In this document: positions 24,201 to 37,335 of the stretch, in pieces
Layout: the number at the start of each line of letters is the position of its first letter
Position numbering within the stretch: the stretch's first letter is position 1
DNA from: Monarcha castaneiventris obscurior
Lineage: Eukaryota; Chordata; Aves; Passeriformes; Monarchidae
Assembly: GCA_026261815.1 (NCBI GenBank)
Contig: JAMPIT010000510.1
Span: forward strand, 20,575,001-20,639,000
DNA: 64,000 bases
Direction of reading: 5' to 3'
The notes under the pieces: model-generated
What the model saw: the letters and a program-made list of their open reading frames with translations, nothing else
What the model was told of the DNA's origin: nothing
The model's database searches: none
Program-made: the position numbers and the translations under genes

Positions 24201-24957
24201 AGCCTTGGCCGGTGTTTGGATTGCGTGCTGACAGCCAGCCAGCTGGCCCTGGTTCAGAGCTCTGCGATAGGGAGCCTTGCACAGCCACACATTTGTACTT
24301 CTTGGGAAAAGGGAGCAACTCCTGCTTCCATCAGCCAAGGGGGAGTGGGCAGTCCGAGGGACACAGGGTGACGAGGAAGCAGCCAGGTGAATTTCCCTTG
24401 GGCGATAATGAGGTCATGCGGACGTGGTATCTGCAAGAACATGGATTCAGGACTGAAGAGCAGTCAGGTGAATATGGATGGTGCAAGGAGAGGCCCTGTC
24501 TTCAGCAAACTGTGGCAAGCACATGAAATCTCAGCCTCAAATCTTACAAGATTCATGCGCACAGAAAAATCTTCTCCTGCAGGTCTTTGCTTAAGTCATT
24601 TTTTAAAAATTTTTTTCAGGTATCTGGAAGCTTCTCCTGAGTCTTTTATGACTTGCTGAAGTCTTGAACTTCAGCAGGAAATTCATTCAAGCTTGAATTA
24701 ATTCAAGAATATAAGTGTTGTTCTATTCATGTCTCCTAAATTGTAGATAATTTAAAACAAAGAGGAATCAGAACTATTTTGTCAATCATTTTGATTAGCC
24801 AGGCTCTTGTTGAATCCTGTGTGTCATTTCTGGTTGGTGACTCTCAGGGGACGCATCTGCTTCAAATCCCATGACAGAGTCACATTAAAAAAATCCATAG
24901 AGAAGTGGAATTAGGAATTCTAATCCAGTAGCCTCACTACTGGAAATACTCTAGATA
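21221..24957. other. Unique noncoding sequence, no gene recognised
   Basis: No repeat family or exon recognised. AT-rich repeat-free patches occur at about 21820-21890 and 22140-22330. The minus frame at 23724-24338 (204 codons) is one of the longest in the window, but it shows no domain and is overlapped by plus frames of about 100 codons. It is not called as coding. Confidence 0.45.
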
Positions 24958-25003
24958 CTCTTTGAAGATCCCTTCCAAACCAAACCATTCTATGGGTCTG
25001 TGA
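24958..25003 (+). mobile_element. CR1 LINE 3' tail remnant
   Basis: CTTTGAAGATCCCTTCCAAA, then CCAAACCATTCTATGGGTCT, matches the last about 45 bp of a plus-strand CR1 element with decayed ATTCTATG tail units. It is a very short, 5'-truncated insertion. Confidence 0.75.
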
Positions 25004-27329
25004 GACTACAATAAGTTCATGATCATGCAGTCACTCAGGGAAGTTTGTCTTTGACCCTAAGAGGGCACAAATAAAGAAAATGGTTCCTTCTTTTCAGTAC
25101 CAGAAACTCATTAAAATCCCTTGCACCAGTTCTAAGGAAGGGCACCTGCCACGTTACATAGGAGATGGATCAATGGGGTTTCTCTGGTTCAGGAGGCTGA
25201 GCCCTTGCACAAAAGCATGCTGCAATCAGGATGTAATCCTTCTTTCTTCAAAACATGGAAAGGTGTGACTTTCATGGGACCAGGAAAAGGCTGTATTGAC
25301 TTCTTTTTTGCATGTGTGGAAGACAACTACAATTTTGAGCCTGCCCTGCTGGCTCACCAGTTCAAATCCCTGCACTTTGCAGAAATGACAGTTCTGTGCA
25401 GGAACTTGAAACTAATGGGACAAGGAAGGCTGCATATTGTTGACAAAAGCCTTTTCATCAGTTACACCCAGCTCTCTGGGTGCATATTCCCAAAAACCTT
25501 TGAAATTTTGGGGACTGAATTACTTGGGTTGCATGTATCTGTAACCTTCTTCAGCCTTACTCAGAAGTTTGCAGTAAGCAAATTTTACTCATTAGGGATA
25601 AAGATCACAATTCACTTGTAGTTCTGTTCCATTTTGCCAACTACATCACAGGCAGTAATCTTTAAGGTATAAAATACATATGTTCAGCAAAGGGCTATTT
25701 TTGTGCAGTCAGTAAGATATAAAGGCACCGTGTGCCCAGGAAAGAGCAGTTTAGGGGAATTAGGGGTTGTTTTATCAATGCAAGAACAAAGCTCACTTCC
25801 AGCAGCTCTCTGCCCTGTGGCGTCCCTGGTGCCTAAGAAATGGCAGCCTGTTTCCAGTGGGGACACACAGGGTACAAAACCTTCCCCCAGCTCCCCCTGG
25901 AGCTGTCTTTGGATCTTGAAGAAAAAGCTTCTGGATGAGTGGGACAAGGGTATCAGTGCGCACCAAAGGCGTTGACTGCCATGCACTCTGTGTGGGGTCT
26001 TCCTGAAGGCTAGAAGATGATTTACACTGTGCTGGACACCTGAGGGTGTGGGGGAAGAAGGTTTGCTGTTCCCTTGATACATATCTGAGAGGAGGCAATG
26101 ATGCAACTTTTATCAGCGGAGGGTACAGTGCAGAAGAACATTAATATGAAGTACAGAAGTAGGAAAGTTAGAGAGTAAAACAAACAGAGGAGAGCATAAG
26201 GGTTAATTTTGGTAGCAGTTTTCTTAGAATGGGGATGGAGAGAAGAGCTGGGAAGAACAGAGAAATGAAGAACAGACAACATTCTCCAGTCCTCTGATTC
26301 ATAAATAAGCCCATATAAACCCTTAGTCACACAGCAGTGTCATTTTCCAGAAGTCCCAAGTCGTGGTGCAGCAGACACCCATGCCATGGCTGCACAGGCT
26401 CCTGCAGGATGCCTCTCATGCCTGGTGTAGGGTGCAGCTCTCAGGACACCTCTGCAGACCCAGCACTGTCAGCACAACCTTTTGTCTCGCGGTCAGAAGA
26501 CAAGCTACAGGCATGGCCAGTCCAAGATTTGCACCTGTTTAAATTAAGTTTACAAAACATCTCGCTCTGTGTGCAGATTTTGTGTACGTGTTTGTCACTC
26601 AGGTACACAGAATTTTCATGCAGGTATTTTAATATGACTTCGTGGTCCCACATCCTAGCTATCTCCCCTGTGGAGGTCCCTAGTTGGAGTTGCGTAGTTG
26701 GGGGCAGGAAGTTCCTGTCCTTCTCATTACTTTAGCTGATTCAAATCCTTCTTTCGAATGTTAGAGCAAGCCTTGGAACTGCAATTTCCTGACTTACAGT
26801 CACCTTTGGAGTGCTGAGGCTCACTAAAAGGCCACCCACGCAGGATTTGGGTACTGACTTTGCACCGGTGTGCACAAAATGCCACTCATGGAGCTGCATT
26901 TTCCATAAACTGCCACATAACAGAGTAAGTGCATTGCCTGTGATCCTCTGAGTGGTGTTACATGATATGCAAACACTTCAAACACCTTAATATTTCTGTA
27001 GAATAACATAACCTGAAACAGGAGCAGAGCAAGCTCACACAATTAGGAGGTACCAAAAAGTGATGGTAGTTGACCAATCAGCTGACTAATTGCATTTGAC
27101 TGCAGCAAGCAGAGATTCTTCTGTCCTGTGTTTGCTTGCAACCAAGCGAGAAAGAGAACTGGGTTGCCTAAATGGCCCGGGGCACAGGCTACCCAAGGCA
27201 ATCAATTGCTTCACTCAGTCACCCTCGCTGATGGGAAAATGCAAAGTGCTCCCTGGTAGCCCTGGAACCTTTAGCCGTGAGGCTGCCTGCAAAGAAATGC
27301 CCAGGATAACAAGTATTTTGTGGTTTTGA
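25004..27329. other. Unique noncoding sequence, no gene recognised
   Basis: No repeat or gene recognised. A 138-codon plus frame at 25205-25621 has no domain. Confidence 0.45.
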
Positions 27330-27790
27330 TACATTTCTAAAATGTAACTGCTATTTTATCACCTAATCAAGATATATAGTAGCATTTTATTACCAAATCT
27401 GAAATTTATTACAGCTGCTTTGTGGTTATACACCAGTGTTGAATTAGTGCTTTATTACTATAAGCAACCGATAACACTTACCCAATTAAGGCATCTTTGT
27501 ATCTATCTTTATTTGGAACTGTTCCGACACCAAGTTCTTGTCAGTACTGAACAATTGTTATTATTAGTGACTGAAACAGGACTAAATTAACAGGTAGAGA
27601 AGTTGTGATTGCACCATTAAACTCCTAAGTAGTTTGATTAGTAAATAATACAGTAATACCAATTAAATATAACAGCTGCTTATCTCATGGAGATTATAAA
27701 ATAAATATACAGCTGTAAATATATCCTGTTATGGTACAATATAGTTTGCATGATTTAAAATACTTTTAAGAAATAATTAAGTTTTCTATG
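27330..27790. promoter_or_regulatory. AT-rich candidate conserved noncoding element
   Basis: About 460 bp of strongly AT-rich, repeat-free, nearly CpG-free sequence. It is dense in homeodomain-type cores (ATTAG, AATTAA, TGATTAG) and E-box-like CAGCTG sites (near 27413, 27674 and 27711). Stop codons occur in all frames. This texture is typical of deeply conserved developmental enhancers in amniotes. That is an inference from composition; conservation was not tested. Confidence 0.4.
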
Positions 27791-28653
27791 AAGTCCGCCA
27801 CCAGAAAAAAAAATGATGTCTGTATCTCAACATTGTGAATATATCACTACAAAAACACAAGCAAACAAAAGGAAAACATAATCCAGGTGATTTATGAGAT
27901 ATTATTTTGTGTTTCTAAGTTCCAAGTATTGTTTCATGTTGCATTTTGTGTCTTTACCAAAAAAAAACCCAAAACCACAATCAGAGATGGCAGAATATGC
28001 ATGAAAATTGTGGCCTCATGGCAGAAGGATTTGATCTTGGTGCTAACCAGGGCTTTGAGTTGCAAACATAGGCTGAATTTTGACATTGACCTTCCTGTGC
28101 TTTCAGAAAATCAAGGGTTTGAATCCTCTGTGTAAATAACAAGACTCTGGTACCTGATCCTAGCAGCAGTTTCCTTTTCCCACTGCATCTCCTAAGCCAA
28201 AATTGTTCTAAAGCACAAGAAATATCCCAATGAGTGATTGAACTGCCCCCAGCATGGCACAGCTCCTTAGCTCCTACCTCAGGAAGATCACGGAGCTGAT
28301 GTGGACACTGTGCTGCTGAGAGGTGCTCTGTGCTGCTGAAGGAAGCAGAAATCACTGCACAGCATTGGAGCATAGCCCTGTTCTTGAGGTTTTAGGTGTC
28401 TTCTCAGAGGGGACACTGGAGGCACCTTATTTTCTATTAGGGATTTAGTCTTCTGGAAGAAAGTGTCAAAAAGCACATATGCACAGAGAAGATACAAGGC
28501 AGATCAATTCGATTTTCCTACAAAGAAACTAAGGAAGAGGCAGAGACTGTGACATGAGTCATAGTTGCAGTAACTGGGGAAGGTGGGAACAGAATGTGGG
28601 TTTCATTACTTCAGTTAAAATTTTCTTCTATTTTTTCCTTCCTCAGTTATAAT
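27791..28653. other. Unique noncoding sequence, no gene recognised
   Basis: No repeat or exon recognised. Confidence 0.4.
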
Positions 28654-28774
28654 TTTATTCAGTTCCTCTCCTCCTCCCCTCTTCTCCCTCCTCCCCTAGG
28701 ACTGGCAAGTGGAAAAGGCAAACGATGAAGACCAGTACCAGCCACTAAAATTCAGCAGGCAGCAGGGCTGGTGA
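28654..28774 (+). other. Strong splice-acceptor-like tract with short open frame (possible terminal exon)
   Basis: A nearly pure pyrimidine tract runs from about 28663 and ends in CCCCTAG (AG at 28698-28699). This is an unusually good 3' splice site. The following sequence is open for 24 codons in one frame (28700-28774), beginning D-W-Q-V-E-K-A-N-D-E-D-Q-Y and ending in TGA. It is hydrophilic and more protein-like than most frames here. The other two frames close within 6-17 codons. No homolog is recognised. It could be the last exon of a plus-strand transcript, perhaps one starting at the CpG island at 14.6-15.0 kb, or chance. Confidence is low. Confidence 0.2.
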
Positions 28775-31597
<2,823 letters not shown>

Positions 31598-31850
31598 ACA
31601 TCAGAGCAATTGGCTTTTACAATGCAGTAAAGAAAGATATTAACTGGTTTGAGGATTTACTAGACAACCATTCACATCACTCTTTTATCAATATTGCCAT
31701 AATTTGACACTTCTGAATGGAGGAGGATTGTAAAGCGCCTGCAGACCCTGTAAAACATGTTAAATGGAGATTAGTCTTACTGCTTAGTTTAAGCCTAGTA
31801 AAAGATAATTAAATTGACTGATGCAGCTGTAAATCTCACTTTTATCAAAT
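31598..31850 (+). promoter_or_regulatory. Duplicated noncoding element, copy 1
   Basis: AT-rich noncoding block with a clear paralogous partner at 35100-35340 in the same orientation. Shared stretches in order are GGCTTTTA, AAAGATAT(T/C)AACTGG, TAATTTGACACTT, TTGTAAAGC, GACCCTGT, TTAAAT, AGATTAGTCTTAC, AGTAAA, GATAATTAAAT and GAGCTGTAAA or GCAGCTGTAAA. Stop codons break every frame. The two copies have diverged substantially but remain collinear, which points to an old duplication held under constraint. An alternative is that both are exapted copies of one ancient repeat. Confidence 0.7.
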
Positions 31851-33837
31851 CCTGGCTCTCTTTGTCCTTATGATTTTACAGCATCATTAATGTTGTTGTG
31901 ACAATATCATTAATCTCCTCCTGCTGTTCAGAGAATGAAAGGCTACCAGCAGACACTATAAAAATCTGCTCTCTCCTCACTAGTGTTATCTTTTCTCCCT
32001 TCTTGACTCTCCTACAACTTAGATGCACATTTCATTCATGAGGTGATTTCATAAGATGAAAATTGATTGTAAATACACCACATAGTTTCTTTCACTGTGG
32101 TTTGTGTAAAATGGTTTTATTAGTTTCAGTTTTTTAGGGGATTTTTTTGTCAAGCAAAAAGGGATTAGAAATAATTCCACAGTGTTCTTCAGAGTTTTGG
32201 TTTGGCCTTTTTTTATGCAGCTCTTTGTAACAACACAAAAGATCATCAGGCCTATGAGTGAAGATACTCTGCTGTTTTGAAAACCCTGTGAATTCCATCT
32301 TAGGCCACCAGTTTTTATTTTTCCTGAATTTATTAGACAGGGAAGATGGACTTTTTTCCACTTCTGATTTCTTAGTGAGGGCTGTGACTGAACTGGGCAT
32401 GGGGAGGAAGTGAACAGTTTGTATGAGGAACCTGCAGCTTAACAAGACCATGTAAGAGATTCTGATGTAGTAACTGGAGCTGCTCAGCCTGCAGCAGGCT
32501 CTGCACATCCCTCCCTGGTGCAGTGGCTGCTGGGGACATAACTCACCCCCTGCTTGCTCTGCCTGAGCTAAGACACTTCTGCCCAAGACATATCTGCTTC
32601 TCACGGTGTCTATTCTGCCCACCTCAACATCTCCACAAAATTATTCCATCTTTCTCTTCTCTGTGTGCATCTCCTCTTTATGATTGCGTATGAGCTGTAC
32701 AGCCTGAGTCATCTGGTCTTTTAATTTCCAAACTACTTTTCTTTCCAGGGGAAGGACACTTGCTTTCCCAAGATGTAACCATGGATGCTGGGTCATGCAC
32801 CTTGAGTTGATCGGGGCACACAGAATCCCCTCTTTTGGTATGAGGTGGACAATATAATCACACCTCAAACAAGAGGAGAATTTAGATAAGCAAAGTTCAG
32901 ATAACCACACTGTCTGCCTTCCCCAAGGTCAGCTGGCTCAGCAGGGTTTTATCCATTTTGTTTTGCCCAGGATGTTTACCTGCAACCCGGTATTAAATCC
33001 CTTCAAAGCCAGATTTCTACTTGGACACTTCACTTTAGGTGGTGGGTCTCACATGACTGAAATTTTGCAGGATCCTCCTGGAAAAAAACCAACAGCAACC
33101 CCCTAACAATCTGAATGCTGTTAGGCTTCTCCTAGCAAAGGTGTCAGCAGGCTGCTTTCTCTGACTGTCTGTACTTTCCTGGTTAATTCAAGGTTTGAGG
33201 CTGTCCCTTAGGACTAACATAAAACCAGAATCGCGCTGCACTTGGCTGAAGTCGATGGAGCAAATTGACTACTTTAGTTCACTCTTTATGGGGGGGGGAG
33301 AGTTTATGTAAAAAATATTTCAGAGTTCATAATCTGGCATTTGAGTTACAGTTAAGCCTAAATATAGTGCTTTAATCATCAGCAGCTGTAATTTCACTCC
33401 AGTACTTCTTTAAACTCTTTGGTTTGAAAGTCCAAAAGATAAGAAGTAGTTCTCAGTAATGCAAATAGACAGAGAGCATGGAGTTCACCCAGAGACTGTT
33501 TCTCCAGCCTGTGCTTACCTTTTCAGCTCTCAGATAAGTGGGAGGAAAAAAATTCCATCTCAACTCTTTCAAATCCTTCAGGTGGACAAGGTTTGCCCCT
33601 CTGCAAAGATCTAGGGCAACATCAGCATCTCTTTTCTATGCTGCCCCTGTAGATAAACAGCTGTGGAGGTTCAGGGATGATCCCTAAGTTCTGCAAAAGG
33701 CATGAAGTGATGAGGAGAGTACAATGGGTAGCAATGCTGTGGGATAAAAGAGTGGTGGGAACAAAAGCATATATTAGTTTGGGTTTGCTGTGTGCTAGGC
33801 CTAGCTATTCTTACAAAAGACTATATCTAGAGAACGG
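31851..33837. other. Unique noncoding sequence, no gene recognised
   Basis: The first 200 bp continue the AT-rich texture of the element to the left (ATCATTAATGTTG, ATCATTAATCTCC). No repeat or gene recognised. A G-run lies at about 33290-33298. Confidence 0.45.
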
Positions 33838-34325
33838 GGGCAGCATCACCTTGAGTCCTGTGTGCAGTTTTGGACACCACAATATAAAAAGGGGGTGTCC
33901 AAAGGAGGGCAATGAGGATGGTGAAGGGTCTGGAGGGGAAGCCGTATGAGGAGCTGCTGAGGTCACTCGGTCTGTTCAGCCTGGAGAAGAGGAGACTGAA
34001 GGGAGAGCTCATTGCAGTTATAACTTCCTTGTGAGGGGGAGAGGAAGGCCAGGTACCAATTTCTTCACTCTCATGAGCAGCGACATGACTTGAGAAAACT
34101 GCCTGAAGTTGAGTCAGGGGAAGTCTAGGCTGGATATTAGAAAAGGGTTCTTCACCCAGAGGGTGGTTGGGCACTGGCACAGGCTCCCCAGGGAAGTGGT
34201 CACAGCACCAGCCTGACAGAGCTCAAGAAGTGTTTGGACACTGCTCTCAGGCACACGGTGTGACTCTTGGGGTGTCCTGAGTAGAGCCAGGAGTTGGACT
34301 CTATGATTCTGATGGGTCTTATGGG
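33838..34325 (+). mobile_element. CR1 LINE 3' region
   Basis: Plus-strand CR1 of the subfamily whose 3' end reads GAGTTGGACTC. Landmarks in order are GAGTCCTGTGTGCAGTTTTG, GGTGAAGGGTCTGGAGGGGA, TGAGGAGCTGCTGAGGTCAC, TGTTCAGCCTGGAGAAGAGG, AGGCTGGATATTAGAAAAGG, GGCACTGGCACAGGCTCCCC and GACTCTATGATTCT. It is 5'-truncated and about 490 bp long. It lies between the two copies of the duplicated noncoding element, so it postdates that duplication. Confidence 0.93.
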
Positions 34326-35099
34326 TAACATAGAGTGGATCCTGTCCAGCAAAGAAATTACTGGGAAAGAGAAACCCGTGTGTCCAGGAGTCATGGGTCT
34401 GGGGTCTCAATGATCCCTGCTGCCTGCTAGGAATTTTGAGCACACAGAGAGGCCCTGATTCCTGTTTTCTTTGGCAGGAAGGGAAGGGATATCATGTGGG
34501 GCAGGTCATCAGGGCAGGACAAGGGCTTTTCCAAGCTGGGGATAGCCTCTCACTGTTTGGAGCTGTTCCTCAAAGCCCGAAACCCTCCAGCAGAGCACCG
34601 TGCCTGGCTTGTTCCAGGGCACCATGACCTGGAAAATCATCTTAGGCAGGTCAGCAGGTGCAGGTGCTTAAAAGTCCAAGGGCAGAGTTTTGCCAAAGTT
34701 CACTCCTTTATGGCACACGAAGTTCTGCCGCCACGTCCGGGCGGCTCCGCTGCGCCCAGGTGCAAGGCCTGGACTGTCCTGGCTCCGGGTGGGGCACTTG
34801 TGCCCAAACAAGGCACTGTGTTTTTCAAAACCTGCTACAGGACAAGCTCCCAGATGCATCTCTGGGTCCGTCAGATGGCACCATCAATGCTCAGAGCTGC
34901 AGTCATGCAGCAACAGGAGGGGCTCCAACATTCAATCCCAAACTAATGGCACAGATTATCTGGAAACATAAATAGCAGAAAATACTGAGTGTTTTTACTC
35001 CTCAATAAAAGGTGCACATCATTTGATACATTTAGCTCAAATTGCATCCTAATGATTAGCATTTGAAAGAGATGTCAATAATTTTCACTTTCTTTAAAT
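34326..35099. other. Unique noncoding sequence, small CpG cluster
   Basis: A GC-rich patch with a handful of CpGs lies at about 34728-34795. It could be an LTR remnant, but no termini were found. No exon recognised. Confidence 0.4.
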
Positions 35100-35340
35100 G
35101 AAGAGTGATAGGCTTTTATAGTAGAGTATAAAGATATCAACTGGGAAATCTATGGCTATCAATGGCTTTAGTTTTCTATTGGTATAGCCCTTTATCTATT
35201 GGTATAGCCCTAATTTGACACTTGCCTCTTGAGGAAGCTTGTAAAGCAACTGCTGACCCTGTTAAATTTAGATTAGTCTTACAGCTCACTTAAAGCCAGT
35301 AAAGTGATAATTAAATCCATTCTTGAGCTGTAAACTCCAA
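35100..35340 (+). promoter_or_regulatory. Duplicated noncoding element, copy 2
   Basis: Partner of 31598-31850, same orientation, about 3.5 kb away. The best-preserved part is 35211-35335, from TAATTTGACACTT to GAGCTGTAAACTCC. It includes AGATTAGTCTTACAG, AAAGCCAGTAAAGTGATAAT and TTAAATCC. It lacks a 7-base stretch present in copy 1 and carries a private 20-bp tandem duplication (35175-35210). Function is not known; an enhancer-like role is inferred. Confidence 0.7.
35175..35214. repeat. 20-bp tandem duplication within copy 2
   Basis: TCTATTGGTATAGCCC occurs at 35175-35190 and again at 35195-35210, a 20-bp period. Copy 1 of the element has no such doubling, so it arose after the two blocks separated. 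Confidence 0.9.
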
Positions 35341-37060
35341 AGTACCTGGAATTAGCTCTATTCCTGCCACTGGCAACGTAGCTTCATTAGAATTTACACT
35401 GGCCCTGCTGCGGGGACCCTCCAAACATGGAGTGGAGGGGAGCATCTGTCTGACCACGCTGCCCAGATCCTGCAGCCTCCTCTGGCCCACACAGCCCTGT
35501 GAAACACTGCTTCACTGCTGCCACAAGGCGTTTCTGAGCCTTGGCACAAGGCTGATATGATAATACTTATCTCTAAATTCAAACCAGAGGTTACAATGTG
35601 GGTCAAAACCATTCAGTTTATCAGAGAGAAAAGATAGCCCTGCCCTGCTGTTGGAGCAGACAACAAATAATTTTGTGTTTTCCTTTCTTGGCTTCTACTT
35701 TGAAACAGTATTAGTCATTTGAGAACTGAAGCGCTCAGACTTTGGCTGAGGTTTCTTTGTGTTTCTGCTGAGCTTTGCAGCAGGAGAGAGCCCAGATGCC
35801 CCAGTGCTTTTGCCATCCATGAGCCAAATGTGCCACAGCCCCTTGGTGACAGCACAGGGTGGGCTCAGCCATGGATAAGAAGAGGAGCTGGAAGAGAGTG
35901 TTGCAGTCTGTCCTTCCCTCATAATGACCAGTTTCTTGGGTCATTGTCTCTGTATCTCTGGCACACACACATGGATTAGGAAACAGGGGGGAAGACGGTC
36001 TTCTCTCAGCAGAACCTTACTGTGTGCCACTTGGTTTGGAAAGATGCCTGCCACTGCTTGTTTCTCTGGTAGGGGAAGGGATCTAAAATACCCCAAAGCT
36101 GCTTTCATGTATGTCAGAGGGAAAGAATTGCACATCATAAAAGTCATGCAAAGGAGAACAGGTTTCAGGTTTGATCACTGTGACTCAGCAGAAGGCTTGT
36201 GATGAAAAAAGTTTTGAAACGTGTTCAATGCACTTTGCATTGTGTGTTTTTTTTAATTTCAAAATTTTTCAGGCAAGCACCGGATCATATTTTCTGAGAG
36301 GGTATTGCAGACATTTGTCCATCCTTACTCTTCCCACTGCATCCGCCGCTAACAATATCTGCTAGAGGCAGGAGGCAGGTGGAGTTTGGGGCTGAATCCA
36401 AACAAACATTTATTTTCTAAATTTATTGAGTAAGTATCTGAGTAGTGCCTACCTTTGGTTTGATGCCAACTCAGTGACAACATCTCGTGCTACATTTCTG
36501 CCCTTCCTGGATGTGAGGGGATGAGATAACTTTGTCCCAAAGTAACTACATGGGAGGAACAGTTCAATTTGCAATGAAACTCCCTAAATTCAGCAGCCTG
36601 CTTATCTGTTGCCACATGCAAGCCCAGCCTCTAAGCTCCCCTTAGAGGCAGTGCTGTGGTCAGGGAAGCAGTGCTGCCAACCCCAAGGCTACCAGGCTAA
36701 TCCTACGAACCTCTGGCTGAGCACGGTGGGCTGCACTGGTGGGATCTCTGGTATGGTAGGTGCACCACACACTCGGTGTGCAAGTGGGTGTCTGAACACA
36801 GCTGCCAGCCTTGGACCGAATTCTTTCATTCAAAAAAAAGGGATAAGTCATGCGAGTGCTAATCAACATAAAAACTTCTGGAGCCTGGTGCTTGTTCCGA
36901 ATGCTTTGCAAAACAGCAGTCCCTGGTGTGAGGCAGCAGGAGAGAGATGCGCTGCTCAGACAAGGACCGTGACACACAGATTGATATTTGTAGAAAGCTG
37001 GCTAGTCCCTGCTGTTCGGGGTGCCACAAAAGAAGTGCAAGCGTTGTCAAAGAAAACCCA
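35341..37060. other. Unique noncoding sequence, no gene recognised
   Basis: No repeat family or exon recognised. The 216-codon plus frame at 36609-37259 runs into the GC-rich minisatellite and gains its length from it. It has no domain and is overlapped by minus frames of about 100-150 codons. Confidence 0.45.
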
Positions 37061-37335
37061 GGGCAGGGAAGGGATCGCCTCTGGCAGCATCCAGCGCTGC
37101 CGGGAGCTGCGCCTGGCCGCGGTTCGCTGCTGCCACCCTCCGGGCAGCGCCGGGGCTCGGCACCGGGGCTCGGCACCGGGGCTCGGCACCGGGGCTCGGC
37201 ACCGCGGCTCGGCACCGGGCACCGCTCCTGCCTCAGAACGCACCCGCTCGGCTTTGTAATGTCATAACCCCCGGGAGGGTGCAGGGTCCTGGAACGGGGA
37301 TGCACGCGGGGGCTGCGTACAGCATCCCGGGAGAC
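37061..37335. promoter_or_regulatory. CpG-rich patch with minisatellite
   Basis: About 30 CpGs by hand count in some 270 bp, so CpG-island-like, but roughly a third of it is tandem repeat (37151-37223). The flanks return to ordinary composition. Promoter function is possible but less convincing than at 14.6-15.0 kb. Confidence 0.45.
37151..37223. repeat. 13-bp minisatellite, five copies plus a partial
   Basis: The unit CGGGGCTCGGCAC repeats exactly four times (37151-37202), then once with one change (CGCGGCTCGGCAC, 37203-37215), then a partial copy. The four exact units place GGGG runs at a regular 13-bp spacing. A long-loop G-quadruplex on the plus strand is conceivable, and copy number is likely polymorphic. 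Confidence 0.95.

Noticed and set aside
23724..24338. 204-codon minus-strand open frame
   Set aside because: No recognisable domain and low-information composition. Plus-strand frames of 103 and 119 codons overlap it. It is not bounded by good splice sites that I could see. Conservation was not testable.
25205..25621. 138-codon plus-strand open frame
   Set aside because: No domain, motif or splice context; length is within chance for this amount of sequence.
27330..27790. A third copy of the paired noncoding element (31.6/35.1 kb)
   Set aside because: Only weak, short AT-rich similarities such as AGTAA...AATTAAAT and CAGCTGTAAAT, not collinear over any length.
34680..34800. Small GC-rich cluster considered as an LTR or CpG island
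   Set aside because: Too few CpGs for an island, and no TG...CA termini, polyA signal or target duplication could be fixed.
36609..37259. 216-codon plus-strand open frame
   Set aside because: Its second half is the GC-rich minisatellite, which lacks stops in several frames. It has no domain and is overlapped by minus-strand frames of about 100-150 codons.
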